NCBI GenBank assembly: GCA_002508315.1
Contig: DAHE01000036.1
Span: 1-12,651, forward strand
DNA: 12,651 bases
DNA from: Thermocladium sp. UBA166
GTDB lineage: Archaea > Thermoproteota > Thermoprotei > Thermoproteales > Thermocladiaceae
Direction: 5' to 3'
Part shown: positions 1 to 6,651 of the stretch, piece by piece
How the letters are laid out: each line of letters starts with the position of its first letter
Numbering within the stretch: the stretch's first letter is position 1
Program-made: the position numbers and the translations under genes
Notes under the pieces: generated by a model
Told to the model about the DNA's origin: nothing
Seen by the model: only the letters and a program-made list of their open reading frames with translations
The model's database searches: none

Positions 1-2
1 CG

Positions 3-725
3 CGCATAACCACTGGCTCCAAGAACCTGGATAGGCTCCTCGGGGGCGGCGTCGAGTCCAGCGCGGTGACGGAGTTCTACGGCGAGTTCGGGACCGGAAA
101 GACGCAGATATGTAGTACGCTGGCAGTCACGGTTCAGCTTCCCCCGGAGAGCGGAGGGCTGAGCGCGGGCGCGATCTACATAGATACTGAGGGCACGTTC
201 AGGCCTGAGAGGATCTCAGAGATAGCTGACCACCGGGGGCTTGATCCAACGCATGTGCTGGAGAATATTCTGGTGGCTAGGGCCTACAACAGCGCGCACC
301 AAGAGCTCATAATAAGGGAACTCGGGGATTACATAAGGGACGGCAAGTACAAACTTGTGATACTGGACTCGGCTGTGGCGCACTATAGAGCGGAATATGC
401 GGGGAGAGGAACGCTCGCCGAGAGGCAGCAGCGCCTGAACTTACTCATGCACCAGTTGTTGAGGCTGGCCGAGAGCTACAACATAGCGGTGGTCATAACT
501 AACCAAGTCATGACCACGCCCGACATGTTCTTCGGGGATCCTACGAGGCCGGCCGGTGGCCATGTGGTGGCGCACACCGTCACCTACAGGGTTTATCTGC
601 GCAAGTCCGGCAAAAACAGGATAGCCAGGATGATCGATAGTCCGTATCACCCGGAGACAGAGGTTGTATTCACGGTGGACGAGCGCGGCGTATGTGATCC
701 CGAGGAACAGCCGAAGAAGAAGTAG
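3..725 (+). CDS. radA: DNA repair and recombination protein RadA, C-terminal part (5' end outside window)
   Basis: RadA is the archaeal RecA/Rad51 recombinase. It forms ATP-dependent filaments on single-stranded DNA and catalyses strand exchange. The frame is open from base 3, so the true start lies upstream; 240 residues are visible and the N-terminal HhH domain and polymerisation motif are missing. The fragment begins ITTGSKNLDRLLGGGVE, the usual entry to the ATPase core. Walker A is GEFGTGKT (bases 81-104). The conserved IDTEGTFRPERI segment follows, then a Walker B region LVILDS followed by HYRAEYAGRG, and an L2 region NQV...FGDPTRPAGGH. The ATP-cap region DSPYHPE and a short lysine-rich tail close the protein. 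Walker B reads DSAVAHYR where many RadA proteins have DSxTSHFR, a mild variation. It is convergent with the fibrillarin gene, 48 bases away. The identification is firm; the start is unknown. Confidence 0.97.
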   Translation, partial: RITTGSKNLDRLLGGGVESSAVTEFYGEFGTGKTQICSTLAVTVQLPPESGGLSAGAIYIDTEGTFRPERISEIADHRGLDPTHVLENILVARAYNSAHQELIIRELGDYIRDGKYKLVILDSAVAHYRAEYAGRGTLAERQQRLNLLMHQLLRLAESYNIAVVITNQVMTTPDMFFGDPTRPAGGHVVAHTVTYRVYLRKSGKNRIARMIDSPYHPETEVVFTVDERGVCDPEEQPKKK

Positions 726-773
726 CTCGCGGAATTCATCCGGATCAGCCGACGTGCGCCATGGAGGCGAGGC

Positions 774-1463
774 TCACGCCATTCTCGCACCGACTATTGC
801 ATGGTCCTTGTCGTAGGGCGCGAGGTCCACGACCTCCGACACATTGAATCCTGAGGACCGCAACTTGTCGGCTTCCCCCTTGATGACGTCGCTCGGCTCC
901 TTCGTCACGTCTATGCTGCGGGCCTTGATTATGAGTAACATGTCGCCGCCGGGCTTGAGGTATTTCCTGGCGTTCGATATTGCTATCTCGGTCTGATCCT
1001 GCTGGGCTATGTCTGAGTACACTAGGTCAACCTTTCCGTACACGAAGCCGTAGCGCTCGGGCCTCCTGGCGTCCTCGACTATTGGTATTACATTCCTCCT
1101 GTACTTGACTACCCTCTCCAGAAGTTCCCTCGCCACGCGGTGCGAGACCTCGACCGCAAAGACCACGCCCGCGATGTCCACTATGTCGGAGACGTGGCTG
1201 ACGGTGGTGCCGGTCGAGGCGCCCAAGTAGAGCACGCGGCGACCGGGGGCCAGCGGGTATCCCTTCAAACCGTTCAGTATGGCGCCGGCCAACTTACTCC
1301 TATATGGATCCCACAGACGATACTCGGCACCCTCATGTGATATCAGCTGTTCCCCGTAGACTGATATTCCGGGCGCCAGATTCTTGGTGGCCGGCTGTTC
1401 CCTTCCCCCGAGCTCGACCCAGTAGAGACCTGGGCGGGCGTCGTCCGGCCTCACCTTGGTCAA
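774..1463 (-). CDS. flpA: Fibrillarin-like rRNA/tRNA 2'-O-methyltransferase
   Basis: This is the SAM-dependent catalytic subunit of archaeal box C/D sRNPs, which methylates ribose 2'-OH groups at guide-RNA-specified sites in rRNA and tRNA. It has about 229 residues, the normal length. Motif I is YLGASTGTT, followed by VSHVSD. A fibrillarin-type K-D-K-H catalytic set is visible: Lys in WDPYRSK, Asp in SDIAQ, Lys in IIKARSID and His in DKDHAIV. The frame extends to a GTG at 1472, but I prefer the TTG at 1463. AGGAGGT (minus strand, 1477-1471) sits 7 bases before that TTG, and TTGA overlaps the nop5 stop by 4 bases; the GTG lies inside the SD itself. It is translationally coupled to nop5, its direct protein partner, from the same promoter. 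Confidence 0.96.
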   Translation of the reverse strand: MTKVRPDDARPGLYWVELGGREQPATKNLAPGISVYGEQLISHEGAEYRLWDPYRSKLAGAILNGLKGYPLAPGRRVLYLGASTGTTVSHVSDIVDIAGVVFAVEVSHRVARELLERVVKYRRNVIPIVEDARRPERYGFVYGKVDLVYSDIAQQDQTEIAISNARKYLKPGGDMLLIIKARSIDVTKEPSDVIKGEADKLRSSGFNVSEVVDLAPYDKDHAIVGARMA

Positions 1464-2716
1464 TGCCGCCACCTCCTGGGCATCTCCCTCCTGTCGCCCC
1501 TCCTGGGCCTTGCCCCCCTCTCTCCCCTCTCGGGTCTCCTGCTCTCCCTCTCGGGAGGCTTCGCGTACTTCTCCTTTATCTCTTGGATCCTCTTCTCCAA
1601 CTTATCCTTGAGCGTGGGATCGAGCACACCGGAATAGCGATCTATGCGGGCAGCTATCGCCAGCTTCGCGGCTATCGCCCTAGCTATCTTGCCGCGCTGC
1701 CACCGAGGCGCCCTGAATATTTCCTGGAACTGGAACAAAATACCATGCTTCGGCGGCCTGCTGCCGGTTCTCAATGCCCTAAATAACGCCTTCTCCGCGC
1801 CCAGCACTTGAATGGTGGAGGCCGGCATCATGGATAACCTCATCAAGCCCCCGGCCAGCATTATTAGGCGGGCGCCCAACAGGGAACCCACTAGCTCGCG
1901 TATGTTAGGCGCGACGTCCTTCATGGCATCATCTATGTACTGCGTAACCTCGTTCCTGGCATTATATAGATCGATGAATTGCTTGGCTATGTACTTTATC
2001 TGCTGTATATCCCAGTCAGTCATGGACGCCCCGACGCTCCTCCTAGCCGCCTCGGCTATCTTCTTAGCCCTATCCTCCTGCAGCTCTGGAACTGCCTTGA
2101 GTACATTATCCACGGTGTAGTTATCCCGCTGGCCAAGCTCGAACACCAGCTTTGCGTATTCTATCTGTTCCCTGGTCAATCCATCAAGTTCAGGGAAGTG
2201 GAGGCCGTACCACTCCTTCATCCTGGAGGCATGCAAGTTCAGTATCTTATCCATGTCATCGACCGCGCTTATGGCTTGCGCTATGAAGAGATCCCTCTTC
2301 TCCGCGGTCTGCCTTATCTTTCCCCTGGTCTGCGCCACGGTTGCCTCGAATAACTTCTCCTTGTACTCCTCAAAGCTCAACCCGTAGAGGGAGGCAACGT
2401 ATTTATCCTTGAACCGGCTTCTGAACATGAGGCCTACAGTGGACGGCAATTCCGCCTTCACCTCAACTCCCGTCTCCTTCAAGCTCACGTTTCGCGCCAT
2501 CTCCTTATGCTCCAAGGACACCGCGGATACGCCTCTACTCTTCAACCTGCTTATCAACGTGATTACCTCATCTATCGCCTGTCCCTGCTCCATCGCCGTC
2601 AATTTATGGGCTATCTCATCCACGTCCCCCTCAAATAATTCCTTGTCTATGACGTTGCCGTTCTCGTCCAATGCAGCGACGCCCAATGCATCCAAGACGA
2701 TGTATGCCATACTCAT
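1460..2716 (-). CDS. nop5: Nop5 (Nop56/58-like) C/D sRNP core protein
   Basis: This is the scaffold of the archaeal box C/D methylation complex. It bridges fibrillarin (N-terminal domain), forms dimers by a coiled coil, and binds L7Ae-loaded guide RNA through the NOP domain. The 418 residues fit the family. The N-terminal fibrillarin-binding domain spans about 1-125 and the helical coiled-coil region about 130-260. The NOP domain follows with signature GSLLGARLIMLAGGL (277-291), GAEKALFRALRTG (306-318) and PKHG (322-325). The last 30 or so residues are a highly basic Arg/Glu/Pro tail, expected to be disordered and RNA-contacting. The ATG at 2716 is 27 bases downstream of the centre of a TATA element, so a leaderless start is likely; an ATG two codons later is possible. 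Fibrillarin follows with a 4-base overlap. Confidence 0.96.
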   Translation of the reverse strand: MSMAYIVLDALGVAALDENGNVIDKELFEGDVDEIAHKLTAMEQGQAIDEVITLISRLKSRGVSAVSLEHKEMARNVSLKETGVEVKAELPSTVGLMFRSRFKDKYVASLYGLSFEEYKEKLFEATVAQTRGKIRQTAEKRDLFIAQAISAVDDMDKILNLHASRMKEWYGLHFPELDGLTREQIEYAKLVFELGQRDNYTVDNVLKAVPELQEDRAKKIAEAARRSVGASMTDWDIQQIKYIAKQFIDLYNARNEVTQYIDDAMKDVAPNIRELVGSLLGARLIMLAGGLMRLSMMPASTIQVLGAEKALFRALRTGSRPPKHGILFQFQEIFRAPRWQRGKIARAIAAKLAIAARIDRYSGVLDPTLKDKLEKRIQEIKEKYAKPPERESRRPERGERGARPRRGDRREMPRRWRH

Positions 2717-2737
2717 AGCGAATCAATTCCAACGTCG

Positions 2738-2748
2738 ATTAATAAACA
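2738..2748 (-). promoter_or_regulatory. TATA element of the nop5-flpA operon
   Basis: On the minus strand this reads TGTTTATTAAT, an A/T-rich TATA-like box. Its centre is about 27 bases before the nop5 ATG, the usual TATA-to-start distance in archaea. No Shine-Dalgarno lies between, which implies a leaderless transcript. Confidence 0.6.
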
Positions 2749-2832
2749 TTATCCTTACATCGCCGATCACGACGTCGAAAAAACCCGGAAAACGCGAAAC
2801 AGGGAAATACGGGGGCTATTGCCTTAAGCGAG

Positions 2833-3462
2833 ATGGGATTAGTGCTAGACCCGCTGGAGTACGAGCTCACCAGGGCTATCTACTCGCGAATACCGGGGCT
2901 CAACTTCCCCGGTGATGCTGTTGCTGCGCGGGAAGCGCCTCCGTTCTGCAACTCGCCGCTAAGCTATCTGCGTGGACTGGATTGGAGCGAAGTAACCATA
3001 GTCATGCCAGCATTAGCCGAGAAGCCCAGGCAACGAGGATTGGTTATTGCAGTGGAGGGCAGGTCGCTCTCCATTTTATCCGGCATGGGAATAAGGCCCG
3101 ACGTGGTGGTGACCGACTTCGACTTCGAGCCGGAAAAATTGATTGGGTATGATGGATTGGTGCTGGGACACGCGCACGGCGATAATAGGGCCGTCTTCAA
3201 GGACTACGCTAGTCGAATGGCCAGGATCATACCCACCGTCCAATCATGGCCTACCGGGTGCTCAATACTTCCGCCTGGGTTCACTGATGGCGATAGGGCG
3301 GCCTACATAGCGGCTTATATGGGGGCACGGGTCATCCACGTCTACGGGTTCAAGCCCGATGCCGTGATAAAGCGAGATGATGCTATAAAAAGAGCGAAGC
3401 TGGACGTTGCAAGGATATTCATGGGTAGGGTGGCCCGCATTGTCGATACGAGGATTTATTGA
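2833..3462 (+). CDS. mptE: MptE-like 6-hydroxymethyl-7,8-dihydropterin pyrophosphokinase (DUF115)
   Basis: The family transfers pyrophosphate from ATP to 6-hydroxymethyl-7,8-dihydropterin in archaeal pterin-cofactor synthesis; the activity was established for methanogen MptE. The 209 residues include EGRSLSIL (75-82, in place of the common GPSL loop), DVVVTDFD (90-97), HAHGDN (113-118) and GFTDGDRA (149-156), followed by GARVIHVYGF. These are the hallmark motifs of the archaeal enzyme. It is divergent from nop5 across 116 bases. No Shine-Dalgarno precedes the ATG, and only a weak A/T stretch (about 2803-2808) lies at TATA distance. The family is certain by motif. The exact pterin made in this organism is inferred. 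Confidence 0.88.
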   Translation: MGLVLDPLEYELTRAIYSRIPGLNFPGDAVAAREAPPFCNSPLSYLRGLDWSEVTIVMPALAEKPRQRGLVIAVEGRSLSILSGMGIRPDVVVTDFDFEPEKLIGYDGLVLGHAHGDNRAVFKDYASRMARIIPTVQSWPTGCSILPPGFTDGDRAAYIAAYMGARVIHVYGFKPDAVIKRDDAIKRAKLDVARIFMGRVARIVDTRIY

Positions 3463-3501
3463 CATATATTCATGGTAATATCGATTTAATAATGGCGAAA
3501 A

Positions 3502-3512
3502 GTTTAATAAAC
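3502..3512 (+). promoter_or_regulatory. Strong TATA element with no ORF behind it
   Basis: GTTTAATAAAC preceded by a purine-rich BRE-like CGAAAA is one of the best archaeal promoter matches in the window. A second TATA-like TTTAATAA lies at 3485-3492. The predicted transcription start is about 3533. The next convincing start codon is at 3870, so the promoter most simply serves a non-coding RNA, or less likely a very long leader of the permease gene. Confidence 0.5.
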
Positions 3513-3532
3513 TGTGAAAGAGTAGGATATTG

Positions 3533-3722
3533 AAGTAAAGATTTGGGCACTGCCCAGTGCGGGGGTAAGCCCAAGGGCAGTAAAAATCGACCTCCCCGGG
3601 CGAGGCCCGGCGGGGGAAACCAAATCTCTCTTTTCCATGGCTTAACCATCCATGATGCTCCCCAACGGTGAACCACCCCGTCCTGGTGCGGGGTCTCCTC
3701 GCCGCGCGGCGGGGGTTTCCGC
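3533..3722 (+). ncRNA. Candidate structured RNA, possibly orphan TnpB-type omega RNA
   Basis: I do not recognise an Rfam family. GATTTGG (3540-3546) pairs perfectly with CCAAATC (3620-3626) and closes a three-way junction. Arm 1 is ACTGCCC (3549-3555) with GGGCAGT (3575-3581), with GGG/CCC nested inside. Arm 2 is CCGGGC-GAG-GCCCGG (3596-3610), extended by five pairs (3591-3595 with 3612-3616, C3611 bulged). A linker follows, then hairpin ACCCCG/CGGGGT (3675-3680 and 3689-3694) and CGCCG-CG-CGGCG. The last part resembles IS200/IS605 right ends. Short frames across 3533-3668 end in stops just before that hairpin, as the 3' end of a tnpB gene might. No transposase body is present. The structure was found by eye; the omega RNA reading is inference. 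Confidence 0.42.
3668..3722 (+). mobile_element. IS200/IS605-like right-end hairpin, isolated
   Basis: The segment starts GTGAACCACCCCG, forms a 6-bp stem with CGGGGT, and continues CTCCTCGC. This follows the layout GTGAAccACCCC-loop-GGGG-cTTCCtCGC that I recall for right ends of IS605-group elements. No tnpA or tnpB frame longer than a few dozen codons adjoins it, so it is a remnant or a solo end. The same 12 bases recur at 5715-5726. Confidence 0.4.
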
Positions 3723-3723
3723 T

Positions 3724-3744
3724 CCTTAAAACTCATGAGTTAAG
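3724..3744 (+). repeat. Near-perfect palindrome upstream of the permease gene
   Basis: AACTCATGAGTT (3730-3741) is a perfect 12-base palindrome. It is extended by CTTA on the left and TAAG on the right with two unpaired A residues. It lies immediately 3' of the right-end-like hairpin and about 125 bases before the permease ATG. It could be an operator, a transcript-end hairpin or a target sequence; the sequence does not decide. Confidence 0.3.
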
Positions 3745-3818
3745 CAATTCGTTCACCGCAAATGCAGTTTTCGGCTTCCCCGCTCAAAAACTGAGTTCCT
3801 CCTCGGTTGGCCGCACGA

Positions 3819-3828
3819 TTATTTTTGC
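3819..3828 (+). promoter_or_regulatory. Probable TATA element of the permease gene
   Basis: GATTATTTTT is the only convincing A/T-rich box close to the permease. Its centre is about 47 bases before the ATG at 3870, which implies a short leader of about 20 bases. That leader would contain AGGAGG (3845-3850) or GGTGGGGG (3856-3863); the second is at a normal ribosome-binding distance (6 bases). Confidence 0.4.
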
Positions 3829-3869
3829 CGCTGCCAGCGAATCTAGGAGGGCACTGGTGGGGGCAATTC

Positions 3870-5165
3870 ATGGAGAGGCTGGGCATTGAGCACGTGCCGT
3901 CCTCCGAGAGGCATGGAAGCACCATAAATCAATTCACCCTATGGTTGGCCAGCAATTTAACCGTGGCTGACTATGGCCTAGGCGCTATTCTATACTCGCT
4001 TGGCCTGCCCATGCAGGTCCTGGTCTCCATAATGGTGATTGGGAATATAGCGGGTGGTCTCCTCGTTGGGTTGCTGGCAGCCATGGGGCCGGAGTTCGGT
4101 TATCCTCAAATGATGATCTCGAGGGGGGTATTCGGGGAGCGGGGGAACGCAGTCTTCGCGGCAGCCAATTGGGTATCCACTATAGGTTGGTTCTCCGTGA
4201 ATGCAATAATAGGGGGCTACTTGATATCGTTCATGCTTCCACGCATTCCGCTTTACCTCTCAATAGTGGTCTCGGTCGCAATTCAATTCATTATAGCATT
4301 ATATGGATATGACGCCATACATAGAATGGAGAAGTGGTTATCGGTGGCGCTGGGGGTGTTGTTCGCAGTGGCTGCCGCGGCGGCCATAATCACTGCGCGG
4401 CCGGTCGCCGTTGGGGGAAGCGTTAACCCGGAGCTGGTGGCCGTGGGCCTGGCCACCGTGTTCAGCTACATAATGTCGTGGGGGCCATACGCCAGCGATT
4501 ATAGCAGGTACCTACCGGAGAATACTGGGAAGGCTAGGATAGTGGCGGGAGCCATGGCTGGCGGGGCGTTGGCTAGCGCATGGAGCGAGGCTGTGGGCTT
4601 CCTAGCCAGCGCGGCTACTGGGAACTCCACGGGCTCCCCGGTGGTCCTGGCTCAATTAATGGGGAGGTTCGGCGGGGCGTTCTCCGCGTTGGCAATAATC
4701 GCCCTCTTCCTAGGCGCGCTGGCGGCCAACGTGCTTAACCTATACACTAACTCGCTGTCAGCCATGGTTCTGCATCCACGCATGAAGAGGCAAACCGCTA
4801 CAATATTGGCGGTAACTGCTGGAGTCGCGCTGGCGGTGATGGGGGGATTGAACTTCGAGGGGTACTTCGAGGGATTCCTATTAATGCTGGATTACTGGAT
4901 AACCCCATGGATAGGCGTCGTTATTGGGTCCTACTACATCAAACGGGGCATGGCTAAGCAAAACGTGGATGAACCGGTCAAATTCAATTTTAAATCCATC
5001 GCGGCATACGCGATCGGGCTTGCAGTGTCGATTCCATTCATGAACCTCAGCGCGGCTACTGGAGGATTAATCCCATTCACGGGCCCCATATCGTCTATAA
5101 TGGGAGGGGCCGACGTGAGCTACTTCATAAGCTTCGCGGCGGCAATGGCGGCGGCAGCGATATAG
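3870..5165 (+). CDS. NCS1 family permease (cytosine/purine, uracil, thiamine, allantoin type)
   Basis: This is an integral membrane nucleobase or related-compound importer of the NCS1 family, cation-coupled with a LeuT-like fold of about 12 membrane helices. The 431 residues are mostly hydrophobic. Family marks are the early INQFTLWLASNLTVADYGLG helix, GPEFGYPQMMISRGVFGERGN (73-93, an NCS1 signature region), WVSTIGWFSVN (101-111) and DYSRYLP (210-216). The open frame starts at 3807, but the first 21 residues do not look like the family. ATG 3870 has GGTGGGGG 6 bases upstream, and MERLGIEHVP is a typical short cytoplasmic start. Substrate cannot be assigned: cytosine, purines, uracil, hydantoin or thiamine are all possible. 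There are no catabolic neighbours for these compounds in the window. It is transcribed separately from the DsrE gene downstream. Confidence 0.88.
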   Translation: MERLGIEHVPSSERHGSTINQFTLWLASNLTVADYGLGAILYSLGLPMQVLVSIMVIGNIAGGLLVGLLAAMGPEFGYPQMMISRGVFGERGNAVFAAANWVSTIGWFSVNAIIGGYLISFMLPRIPLYLSIVVSVAIQFIIALYGYDAIHRMEKWLSVALGVLFAVAAAAAIITARPVAVGGSVNPELVAVGLATVFSYIMSWGPYASDYSRYLPENTGKARIVAGAMAGGALASAWSEAVGFLASAATGNSTGSPVVLAQLMGRFGGAFSALAIIALFLGALAANVLNLYTNSLSAMVLHPRMKRQTATILAVTAGVALAVMGGLNFEGYFEGFLLMLDYWITPWIGVVIGSYYIKRGMAKQNVDEPVKFNFKSIAAYAIGLAVSIPFMNLSAATGGLIPFTGPISSIMGGADVSYFISFAAAMAAAAI

Positions 5166-5198
5166 CATTTTATGCACACGATCGTATTTTCTGCATTC

Positions 5199-5222
5199 AA
5201 TTAAAGGTATTTTAGCTATAAA
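5199..5222 (+). promoter_or_regulatory. A/T-rich promoter region of the first DsrE gene
   Basis: An AATTAAAGG and TATTTTAGCTATAAA stretch ends 16 bases before the ATG at 5238. A TATA centre near 5211 would place the transcript start at the ATG itself, giving a leaderless mRNA. No Shine-Dalgarno is present. Which of the two boxes is used is unclear. Confidence 0.45.
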
Positions 5223-5237
5223 TGCCGCACCGATCAC

Positions 5238-5696
5238 ATGGAGGAGAAAAAGCTCGGGATAGTGTTCGCGTCGGGAGCCGCCAACAGGGTGTGCTGCGTC
5301 GTGGTCTACACGGCAGCGGCGCTGTCCATGGGGTGGCGAGTAACGATTCACCTAGTCAATGAGGGATTGGTGGCGTTCAGGAAAGACACCGCAAACAAGC
5401 TGTGGAGCGATGATATTAAGGATTACTCAATTACGCTTAAGGAATATGAGAAGTACCTAGGCGTGTTCCTGGGCAATGTTAAGGAAATGATAAAGCAAGG
5501 CAAGTTCCAGAACTGGCCGGAGGCCTTGGCGGACCTAAAAAACACGTTTGGGGACAAGCTTCACATATATGCCTGCCCACTGGCGGCAGCCACGTACGGC
5601 GTGAAGAAGGAGGACTTGCTGGACATAGTGGATGCCATAAAGGATGCAAACGCCTTCTTGGAGGAAGTCTATGGAGGCGTAACCATGTATATATAA
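5238..5696 (+). CDS. DsrE/TusD-like family protein
   Basis: This is a 152-residue protein of the DsrE/DsrF/TusD superfamily, small cytoplasmic proteins that carry persulfide sulfur on cysteine or have lost that role. The N-terminal strand KLGIVFASGAANRVCCVVVYTAAALSMGWRV matches the family's beta-alpha-beta opening, with Cys19-Cys20. The segment HIYACPLAAATYGVKKEDLLD (109-129) is the usual family site, with Cys113 as the candidate sulfur carrier followed by a YGVKxEDLL helix. An insertion of about 50 residues (45-95) is helical and charged. The last residues GGVTMYI form a C-terminal strand. A family role in sulfur relay is known. The substrate and partner here are unknown, since no dsr, tus, hdr or rhodanese genes are in view. 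Confidence 0.8.
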   Translation: MEEKKLGIVFASGAANRVCCVVVYTAAALSMGWRVTIHLVNEGLVAFRKDTANKLWSDDIKDYSITLKEYEKYLGVFLGNVKEMIKQGKFQNWPEALADLKNTFGDKLHIYACPLAAATYGVKKEDLLDIVDAIKDANAFLEEVYGGVTMYI

Positions 5697-5702
5697 TCAG
5701 TC

Positions 5703-5743
5703 CGGCAATATGCCGTGAACCACCCCCGCCCTTACGGGCACGG
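5703..5743 (+). mobile_element. Second isolated right-end-like hairpin, directly 3' of the DsrE gene
   Basis: CGGC-AATAT-GCCG (5703-5715) is followed by GTGAACCACCCC (5715-5726), identical to 3668-3679. GCCC-TTAC-GGGC comes next, then GGCGTCCCCGC. The order matches the IS605-type right-end layout with a diverged 3' half. It begins only 7 bases after the DsrE stop codon and has no tnpB remnant, so it is either a solo end or a structure reused as a transcript end. Confidence 0.35.
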
Positions 5744-5765
5744 CGTCCCCGCATCGCCATGGAGA

Positions 5766-5786
5766 CTTCCCGCCTCTCGGGGAAAG
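5766..5786. terminator. Hairpin between convergent genes
   Basis: CTTCCCG and CGGGGAAAG can pair around a CCTCT loop, with extra G and A bulged. It lies between the 3' ends of the DsrE gene (+) and the binding-protein gene (-). A terminator role is inference: archaeal terminators rely mainly on T-runs, and none follows on either strand. Confidence 0.25.
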
Positions 5787-5813
5787 CCTAGACCCCCCTC
5801 AAACCCAGCGATC

Positions 5814-6551
5814 TTAAGTCGTGGGGCCCACCCACCTAAAGCCGTATTTCTCGTATGCTTCCTTGACGCTGTTTGACTTGAGCATACTGTATGCTAGTCC
5901 AGCATTGCCGCTGGCCCACGGCATTAATGCCATGGCTAGCCTACCCACGAGCCGGGGCTCCGGCGCCGAGTAATTCAGGCCCCAGTAAATGGCCTCCGTC
6001 CTCCAAACTATTCCTGCATCTATTATGCCCGCATTAATCAAGGCCGGTATCTCCCTGTGGTGTATTTTGGTTAAGAAGGCACCCTCGGCAAGCAGTTCAT
6101 CATAGCCACCGCAATTCTCGTGGAAGGCCTTGGCAAACATCGCTCCAATGCCCTCCGTTATTGGGTTTGGAATGGCCGCTCTACGGTCCCGTAAGCCGCA
6201 CCACGTGAGCACGGGCTTGCCCGTGTAGGCGATCACGACGTCGTTTTCCACGTATTCAAACGAATCGATAACTTCGATCCCGGCCAGCATTGATGGGGGG
6301 AGCGACGCTATCTCCGGCCTGTAGTCCAGCACTAGTCCTCCGATCCTCATGGCCTCCCCCAGCACCCTCCTCCTGGCCAAGCCTGGCGGTATCGTCTCCA
6401 TAACCGCCTTAATTCCGCTGGAGTTCAAGATTCTCAATACATCCCTGGCCGCGAACCATTGATTGCCGGCCATGGTTATTTTAACCCCCGATAAGTCGCC
6501 GAGTACATCCTCCAGCGCATTAATGCCTGGAAGAGTTATGTCGATTACCAT
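5814..6551 (-). CDS. ModA-like substrate-binding protein without signal peptide
   Basis: The 245-residue protein appears to have the periplasmic binding protein type 2 fold, closest in style to molybdate/tungstate-type binding proteins. VKITMAGNQWFAARDVLRIL (23-42) is the entry strand and helix. VVIAYTGKPVL (105-115) is the hinge segment. NPITEGIGAMFAKAF (129-143) and TKIHHREIPALINAGIIDAGIVWRTEA (161-187) match the ModA pattern of NP...G followed by an H-R-E-T-P-like helix and a DAGxVW strand. Unlike secreted members, it starts MVIDITLPG with no hydrophobic signal or lipobox, so it should be cytoplasmic. No ABC permease or ATPase lies nearby. The ATG is about 25 bases from a TATA box, and no upstream in-frame signal sequence is apparent. 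It may be an intracellular ligand sensor or carrier; the ligand is not determinable. Confidence 0.65.
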   Translation of the reverse strand: MVIDITLPGINALEDVLGDLSGVKITMAGNQWFAARDVLRILNSSGIKAVMETIPPGLARRRVLGEAMRIGGLVLDYRPEIASLPPSMLAGIEVIDSFEYVENDVVIAYTGKPVLTWCGLRDRRAAIPNPITEGIGAMFAKAFHENCGGYDELLAEGAFLTKIHHREIPALINAGIIDAGIVWRTEAIYWGLNYSAPEPRLVGRLAMALMPWASGNAGLAYSMLKSNSVKEAYEKYGFRWVGPTT

Positions 6552-6570
6552 GAAGTAAGCATTAGCCCTG

Positions 6571-6582
6571 GCGATTTATTGC
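6571..6582 (-). promoter_or_regulatory. TATA element of the ModA-like gene
   Basis: The minus strand reads GCAATAAATCGC, centred about 25 bases before the ATG at 6551. This supports both the chosen start and a leaderless transcript, and argues against a longer protein with a signal peptide. Confidence 0.55.
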
Positions 6583-6620
6583 TTTGCCCAGAGCCAGTGC
6601 AGGCAATGAGGCGACCAAAT

Positions 6621-6631
6621 CCTTATTTACC
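6621..6631 (+). promoter_or_regulatory. TATA element of the second DsrE-family gene
   Basis: CCTTATTTACC is centred about 26 bases upstream of the GTG at 6652. It shares a roughly 100-base divergent promoter region with the ModA-like gene, so the two could be co-regulated. Confidence 0.5.
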
Positions 6632-6651
6632 ATTGATGCGAAAAGAGAGGC

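Noticed and set aside
3533..3722. RNase P RNA or SRP RNA
   Set aside because: None of the conserved RNase P core segments or the SRP S-domain sequence was found on either strand, and the element is too short for the usual archaeal forms.
441..3736. Many secondary open frames opposite or within radA, flpA, nop5 and mptE (for example 441-650 minus, 1304-1786 plus, 2409-2915 plus, 2964-3200 minus, 3470-3736 minus)
   Set aside because: Their translations show no family resemblance and are explained as shadow frames of genes with clear motifs, or of the structured segment at 3533-3722.
3533..3869. Purine riboswitch controlling the permease
   Set aside because: The permease has a nearer promoter-like box and its own ribosome-binding site, and no known riboswitch core was recognised. 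It is not excluded, but less supported than an independent RNA.
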